DNA of 10,048 nt from an uncultured Lachnospiraceae bacterium (GTDB lineage Bacteria > Bacillota > Clostridia > Lachnospirales > Lachnospiraceae), in NCBI GenBank assembly GCA_902783445.1, contig CACZQX010000031.1:1-10048 (forward strand), given 5' to 3'. A program made the position numbers and the translations under genes. Below are positions 6,064 through 10,048 of the stretch, piece after piece; positions within the stretch are counted from its first letter, which is position 1; every line of letters starts with the position of its first letter. The notes below the pieces were generated by a model. It was given only the letters and a program-made list of their open reading frames with translations. It ran no database searches and was not told where the DNA came from.

Positions 6064-6078
6064 AAATAAAGTTTATTT
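6064..6078. promoter_or_regulatory. Second operator-like palindrome, AAATAAA-G-TTTATTT
   Basis: A perfect 15-bp palindrome with a single central G, sharing the AAATAAAG half-site with the element at 6031-6057. Compact, near-continuous symmetry is what LacI-type dimers usually bind, although the CG common at the centre of LacI operators is absent. Confidence 0.5.
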
Positions 6079-6138
6079 GTACTTATATTAATACTAAAGA
6101 AGAAATAAGTAAAGATTATATTTAATCAGGAGGAAGAT

Positions 6139-7542
6139 ATGGCAAAGATAAAACTTGGCTTGGCGCCTACAAGACGCAGTATTTTCAGCGCTCCGGCAGC
6201 AGTGGAATACGCAAATTTAACAAGAAAGAAATTAAAAGAATTGGGAGTCGATTTTGTTGATATCGACGATATAGCCGAAGACGGTCTTCTTCATGATGAA
6301 GAAGACAGAATTAAAATCGAGGAAAAATTCAAAAAAGAAAAAGTAGACGGATTATTCTTTCCTCATGGCAATTTCGGAACGGAATATGAAGTGGCTCGTC
6401 TTGCAAAGAGCATGGACTTGCCGGTGCTTATTTGGGGTCCGAGAGATGAAAGACCGGATGAAAACGGAATAAGACTTCGTGACAGCCAGTGCGGTTTGTT
6501 TGCAACGGGAAAGGTTTTAAGACGTTTTAAAGTTCCCTTTACATATCTTACAAATTGCAATTTGGAGGATAAGGAGTTTGCAGAAGGAATCGACAGATTT
6601 TTAAGAATATGCAATGTGGTAAAAAGCTTTAAAAATATAAGAATACTTCAAATCGGACCTCGTCCTTTCGACTTTTGGTCAACCATGTGCAATGAAGGTG
6701 AGCTTCTCGAAAAATTTAACATTCAGCTGGCTCCGATTCCCCTTCCGGAACTTACGGAGGCCATGAAAAAAGCTATGGAAGACCAAGTAAAACTTAATGA
6801 AACATTGGCTTATTGCAGGGATAATTTTAATATTTGCATAAAAGACGAAGAGCTTGAAAAGGTTGCTGCGCTAAAGATTGCAATGAGAAATCTGGCAGAT
6901 AAATATGCTTGTAAAGCGGCAGCTATCCAGTGTTGGAATGCTCTTCAATCGGAAATCGGCATTATGCCATGCGCGGCAAACGCCTTGTTAAACGAAGAAG
7001 GATTTCCTGTTGTTTGCGAAACCGACATACACGGAGCCATCACAGCTCTTATGGTGGAAGCAGCGGGAATGGATGAAAGCAGGTCCTTCTTTGCCGACTG
7101 GACGGTAAGACATCCGGATAACGACAACGGCGAGCTTTTGCAACACTGCGGACCTTGGCCGATATCCTGCGCAAGTTGCAAACCGACAATCGGATATCCT
7201 TTGGCCTTTGACCATCCGGGTGCGGTGGAAGCACAGGCGAAAAAAGGTCTTTTAACAATAGCGCGTTTTGACGGAGATGACGGGGAATATTCTCTTTTGC
7301 TTGGAAATGCAAAGGGCATAGACGGACCTTACACAAAGGGTACATATCTTTGGATAGAGGTGGAAAACTGGCCGCGTCTTGAAGCAAAAATCGTTGAGGG
7401 ACCTTATATACATCATTGCGTGGGTATACATCAAGATGTGCTTCCCGTATTATACGAGGCTTGCAAGTATATCGGTGTAAAGGCCGATCTTTACGATGAT
7501 GTTGAGCAGGAAGTGTCAGATAAGATTCACGGCATTAAATAA
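6139..7542 (+). CDS. L-fucose/L-arabinose isomerase-family sugar isomerase, candidate D-apiose isomerase
   Basis: A 467-residue protein resembling the FucI/AraA isomerase superfamily (COG2407 type), which interconverts aldoses and ketoses with a bound Mn2+. The N-terminal half (1-180) has the alternating strand-helix pattern of the substrate-binding Rossmann-like domains (GLAPTRRSIFS at 7-17; DGLFFPHGNFGTEYE at 70-84). The C-terminal half carries the probable metal ligands: E294 and D296 in PVVCETDIHG, and a histidine in YIHHCVGIHQD (423-433). The start is clear: AGGAGG (6128-6133) stands 5 nt before the ATG. It is the first gene of an operon with a split transketolase and an FGGY kinase, so its ketose product is probably phosphorylated and then cut by transketolase. 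That set matches D-apiose catabolism (apiose to apulose), but I cannot read the substrate from this sequence, and fucose, arabinose or another sugar is possible. Confidence 0.85.
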   Translation: MAKIKLGLAPTRRSIFSAPAAVEYANLTRKKLKELGVDFVDIDDIAEDGLLHDEEDRIKIEEKFKKEKVDGLFFPHGNFGTEYEVARLAKSMDLPVLIWGPRDERPDENGIRLRDSQCGLFATGKVLRRFKVPFTYLTNCNLEDKEFAEGIDRFLRICNVVKSFKNIRILQIGPRPFDFWSTMCNEGELLEKFNIQLAPIPLPELTEAMKKAMEDQVKLNETLAYCRDNFNICIKDEELEKVAALKIAMRNLADKYACKAAAIQCWNALQSEIGIMPCAANALLNEEGFPVVCETDIHGAITALMVEAAGMDESRSFFADWTVRHPDNDNGELLQHCGPWPISCASCKPTIGYPLAFDHPGAVEAQAKKGLLTIARFDGDDGEYSLLLGNAKGIDGPYTKGTYLWIEVENWPRLEAKIVEGPYIHHCVGIHQDVLPVLYEACKYIGVKADLYDDVEQEVSDKIHGIK

Positions 7543-7563
7543 ATGGCTGAAAGTGAGGAAAGT

Positions 7564-8412
7564 ATGGAAAAGAGCAAATTAAAAGAACTAAAACTCAAAG
7601 CGTTTGATCTTCGAAAAACCGTAGTCGAAATGATTGTAAAATCCGGCGGCGGTCACATCGGTGGCGATTTCTCGGTTATGGAGACTTTGGTGGAATTGTA
7701 TTTTGACCAAATGAATATAAGTCCGGAAAACAAAGATGACAAGGACAGAGACCTGTTTGTTATGAGTAAAGGTCATTCCGTTGAAAGCTATTATGCGGTG
7801 CTTGCGGCCAAAGGCTTTTTTGACGAAAAAGAGCTAATTAACAGCTTCTCACGGTTCGGTTCCAAATTTATCGGACATCCAAATAATGAGATTGACGGTG
7901 TAGAGATGAATTCGGGTTCCTTGGGACACGGTCTTCCGGTGTCCGTGGGTATGGCCTTGGCTTGCAAGATGGATGATAGAAAAAACAGAGTTTATGTTGT
8001 GATGGGTGACGGAGAATTGGCCGAAGGCTCGGTTTGGGAAGGCTTTATGGCTGCCGGACATTACGGCTTAAGCAATCTGTGCGCAGTTGTGGATAAAAAC
8101 AATTTGCAGATTTCCGGAAGCACGGATGATGTTATGAATCATAAGAATCTAAAAGCTCAGATAGAAAGCTTTGGATGGAATGTTATGGAAGCGGACGGAA
8201 ACGACATAGAAGCAATGCATGATGCTTTTGAAAAAGCAAAAGAAGTTAAGGACAAACCAAGCTGCATCATTGCCAATACCATAAAGGGATTCGGCGGCGG
8301 AGAAGTTATGGAAAACATCTATAGTTGGCATCATCACGTACCAAACGAGGATGAATATAAGGAAATTATGAAAAATATCGATGCAAGAAGGGAGGCAATT
8401 ATAAATGAATAA
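7564..8412 (+). CDS. Transketolase N-terminal subunit, candidate apulose-4-phosphate transketolase subunit A
   Basis: A 282-residue protein equal to the thiamine-diphosphate pyrophosphate-binding third of transketolase. The diphosphate/Mg2+ motif runs from GDG (148-150) to the NN at 179-180. Transketolase-specific histidines are present in GGGHIGG (H31), SKGH (H71) and the GHP and GHG segments (105, 122), with NTIKGFGG and SWHHHVP near the C-terminus. The other domains are absent and are supplied by the next gene, as in the two-subunit transketolases common in Firmicutes. I start at 7564, where GAGG (7555-7558) is 5 nt upstream. An in-frame ATG at 7543 follows the isomerase stop directly but has no ribosome binding site; it would add seven residues. 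Within this operon the enzyme probably moves a two-carbon unit from a ketose phosphate to glyceraldehyde 3-phosphate. It could also serve the general pentose phosphate pathway. Confidence 0.9.
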   Translation: MEKSKLKELKLKAFDLRKTVVEMIVKSGGGHIGGDFSVMETLVELYFDQMNISPENKDDKDRDLFVMSKGHSVESYYAVLAAKGFFDEKELINSFSRFGSKFIGHPNNEIDGVEMNSGSLGHGLPVSVGMALACKMDDRKNRVYVVMGDGELAEGSVWEGFMAAGHYGLSNLCAVVDKNNLQISGSTDDVMNHKNLKAQIESFGWNVMEADGNDIEAMHDAFEKAKEVKDKPSCIIANTIKGFGGGEVMENIYSWHHHVPNEDEYKEIMKNIDARREAIINE

Positions 8413-9346
8413 TATACCAAACAGACAGGCAATATGCGATGTGCTTATGGAAAATGCAAAAAAGGATAAAGATATTGTCGCCCTTTGTTCCGATTCTCGC
8501 GGATCGGCATCCATGACGCCGTTTTTCAAGGCCTTTCCGAAGCAGTCGGTGGAAGTGGGTATTGCGGAGCAAAACCTGGTAAGTATCGGAGCGGGTATGG
8601 CCCATATGGGCAAGAAAGCATATTGCTTTTCCCCGGCTTGTTTTATTTCAACCAGATCTTATGAGCAGGCAAAGGTGGATGTTGCATATTCAAATACAAA
8701 TGTAAAACTTATAGGAATCAGCGGCGGAGTAAGCTATGGCGCACTGGGAATGAGTCATCACAGCGCCCAGGATATTGCGGCAATGAGCGCAATTCCGAAT
8801 ATGAGAGTATATTTGCCAAGCGATCGTTTTCAAACCGCAAAGCTTATTGAAGCCCTATTGGAAGATGAGAAACCGGCTTACGTAAGAGTGGGCAGAAACC
8901 CTGTGGAGGACATATACAGCGAGGAAAATATTCCTTTTGAAATGGATAAGGCGACCATTGCAAGATTTGGAAGCAAAAAGGATAAAAAGCTTGTTATTGT
9001 GGCTTGCGGAGAAATGTTAAGTCCTGCATTAAGGGCGGGAGAAATCTTGGCAGAGAAGAACATTATGTCAACCGTACTCGACATGTATTGCATCAAACCT
9101 TTTGACAGCGAAAGCCTTATAAAAGAAGCGGAAGATGCGGACTTGATAGTATCTATAGAAGAACATGCTCCTTTTGGAGGACTCGGTGCAAATGTAGCAT
9201 CCGTAATCAGCGCAAACAAGCCTTGTAAGCTTATTCAAATGGCTCTTCCGGACGACCATGTTATTACGGGCAAGTCCAGGGAAGTATTTGATTACTACGG
9301 ATTAAATGCAGATGGAATCGTAGAAAGGGTATTGAAAAACATATGA
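8405..9346 (+). CDS. Transketolase C-terminal subunit, candidate apulose-4-phosphate transketolase subunit B
   Basis: A 313-residue partner of the preceding gene, carrying the pyrimidine-binding domain (about 1-165) and the C-terminal transketolase domain (about 185-313). GIAEQN (52-57) contains E55, equivalent to the glutamate that activates thiamine diphosphate. GMSHHSAQDIA (115-125) and RVGRNPVEDIY are also family features. The start overlaps the end of the N-terminal subunit by 8 nt (ATGAATAA), with GGGAGG (8389-8394) upstream, so the two subunits are probably translationally coupled and made in equal amounts. The kinase start overlaps its stop in turn. Split transketolase is certain; which acceptor and donor it uses is inferred from the neighbours. 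Confidence 0.92.
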   Translation: MNNIPNRQAICDVLMENAKKDKDIVALCSDSRGSASMTPFFKAFPKQSVEVGIAEQNLVSIGAGMAHMGKKAYCFSPACFISTRSYEQAKVDVAYSNTNVKLIGISGGVSYGALGMSHHSAQDIAAMSAIPNMRVYLPSDRFQTAKLIEALLEDEKPAYVRVGRNPVEDIYSEENIPFEMDKATIARFGSKKDKKLVIVACGEMLSPALRAGEILAEKNIMSTVLDMYCIKPFDSESLIKEAEDADLIVSIEEHAPFGGLGANVASVISANKPCKLIQMALPDDHVITGKSREVFDYYGLNADGIVERVLKNI

Positions 9347-10048
9347 GCGGACGTTATATAATCAGCATAGATCAAAGCACTCAGGCAAGCAAGGCGCTTT
9401 TGTTCGATAAAAGCGGCACTTTGATTTGTCGCGCCCAGAAGCCGCACAAACAGATTGTGGATGAAAAGGGCTATGTAAGCCACAATCCCGAAGAAATATA
9501 CGAAAACGTGCTTTGGGTGGCTAGGGAAGTGCTAAGACAATCGAATGTCGGCCCGGAGCAAGTAAGAGGGATTGCTATATGTAATCAGCGAGAAACAAGC
9601 CTTATTTGGGACAAAGAAAGCGGAAAAGCTCTTAATAATGCGGTGGTATGGCATTGCTCTCGCGGGGAAAAAATCTGCGAAAGAGAGAAAATAAAGGAAA
9701 ACGCGGACTATATTTTTAAGACCACGGGAATAAAATTATCGGCGTATTTTCCTGCCGCTAAAATTGCTTGGTTGTTGGAAAACACAAAAGATGCAAGAGA
9801 AATGGCCAAAAAGGGAAAAGTCTGCATGGGTACCATGGATTGCTATTTAATCTACAGACTCACACATGCAAAAAGTTATCTGACAGACTATTCAAATGCG
9901 GGAAGAAGCCAGCTTTTTGACATCAGAAAGCTTAGTTGGGATGAAAAAATCTGCGATTTGTTTGGCATCGATATAAATGCCTTGCCTAAGGTTTTGGATT
10001 CCAATGCATGCTTTGGATACACGGATTTTGAGGGGCTATTTTCCGAGG
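9343..10048 (+). CDS. FGGY-family carbohydrate kinase, glycerol-kinase-like, N-terminal part; candidate apulose kinase
   Basis: The first 235 codons of an FGGY kinase; the frame stays open to the window edge, so the C-terminal ATPase half is missing from view. ISIDQSTQASKALLFD (7-22) is the N-terminal phosphate loop. CNQRE (about 85-89), AVVWHCSRG, AYFPAAK and TDYSNAGRSQLFD follow in the same order as in glycerol kinase, where the Arg-Glu, Trp and Tyr of these segments grip glycerol. The protein is therefore closer to GlpK than to xylulose or ribulose kinases, yet it sits with an isomerase and a transketolase rather than with glycerol genes. A small branched ketose such as apulose, phosphorylated on a hydroxymethyl arm, would fit such a pocket. 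Start: the ATG overlaps the transketolase stop by 4 nt (ATGA), indicating translational coupling. Kinase family is secure; substrate is inference. Confidence 0.88.
   Translation, partial: MSGRYIISIDQSTQASKALLFDKSGTLICRAQKPHKQIVDEKGYVSHNPEEIYENVLWVAREVLRQSNVGPEQVRGIAICNQRETSLIWDKESGKALNNAVVWHCSRGEKICEREKIKENADYIFKTTGIKLSAYFPAAKIAWLLENTKDAREMAKKGKVCMGTMDCYLIYRLTHAKSYLTDYSNAGRSQLFDIRKLSWDEKICDLFGIDINALPKVLDSNACFGYTDFEGLFSE

Noticed and set aside
6000..6138. A catabolite-responsive (cre) site upstream of the sugar operon.
   Set aside because: The region has almost no G/C and no match to the central CG of the cre consensus.
6945..7434. Four overlapping - strand open frames inside the isomerase gene.
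   Set aside because: They are shadows of the strongly supported isomerase frame, mutually overlapping, without ribosome binding sites or recognisable domains.
6139..10048. The sulfoquinovose transketolase (sulfo-TK) pathway.
   Set aside because: As I recall it, that route uses a split transketolase and isomerases but no FGGY kinase, and no sulfonate-specific dehydrogenase or transporter is seen here. It is not excluded beyond the window edge.

Overview
The window looks like a low-to-mid GC Gram-positive anaerobe of the class Clostridia, probably Lachnospiraceae-like. The signs are strong AGGAGG ribosome binding sites, AT-rich intergenic DNA with consensus-like sigma-A promoters, hairpin-plus-T terminators, an RsgI-type extracellular domain, and a clostridial-type radical SAM protein. 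The taxonomic call is inference; no rRNA or other phylogenetic marker is present.

Layout, left to right. (1) 6-455 (+) is a Fur-family regulator, best matched to the zinc-sensing Zur branch. It converges through a perfect 14-bp bidirectional terminator on (2) mgtE, a CBS-gated magnesium channel at 510-1871 (-). (3) Divergent from mgtE is a secreted lipoprotein at 2060-3019 (+). It joins an RsgI-like extracellular domain to a C-terminal tail of eleven CxxC knuckles resembling the DnaJ zinc-finger repeat. (4) 3020-3436 has no gene. It holds degenerate repeats built on ATAAGGATACTTA and CCAACYACCAYT, a possible 219-bp MITE-like unit with 16-bp inverted ends, a terminator, and the promoter and leader of the next gene. 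(5) 3437-4894 (+) is a radical SAM protein with a SPASM-like C-terminus and a codon usage unlike its neighbours. It converges through a second bidirectional terminator on (6) a LacI-family repressor at 4979-6004 (-).

(7) Divergent from the repressor, across an AT-rich region with several AAATAAAG-based operator-like palindromes, is a tightly packed sugar operon: an FucI/AraA-like isomerase (6139-7542), a split transketolase (7564-8412 and 8405-9346, overlapping 8 nt), and an FGGY kinase (9343 onward, overlapping 4 nt, cut by the window edge).

Isomerase, kinase and two-subunit transketolase suggest this sequence: aldose to ketose, ketose to ketose phosphate, then transfer of a two-carbon unit to glyceraldehyde 3-phosphate. 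This is the gene set of the described D-apiose route (apsI, apsK, aptA, aptB). Apiose is the branched pentose of plant RG-II pectin and apiogalacturonan, which would suit a plant-polysaccharide degrader. The substrate is inferred from gene content and a glycerol-kinase-like kinase pocket; it is not proven by the sequence. The adjacent LacI-type protein is the obvious local regulator.
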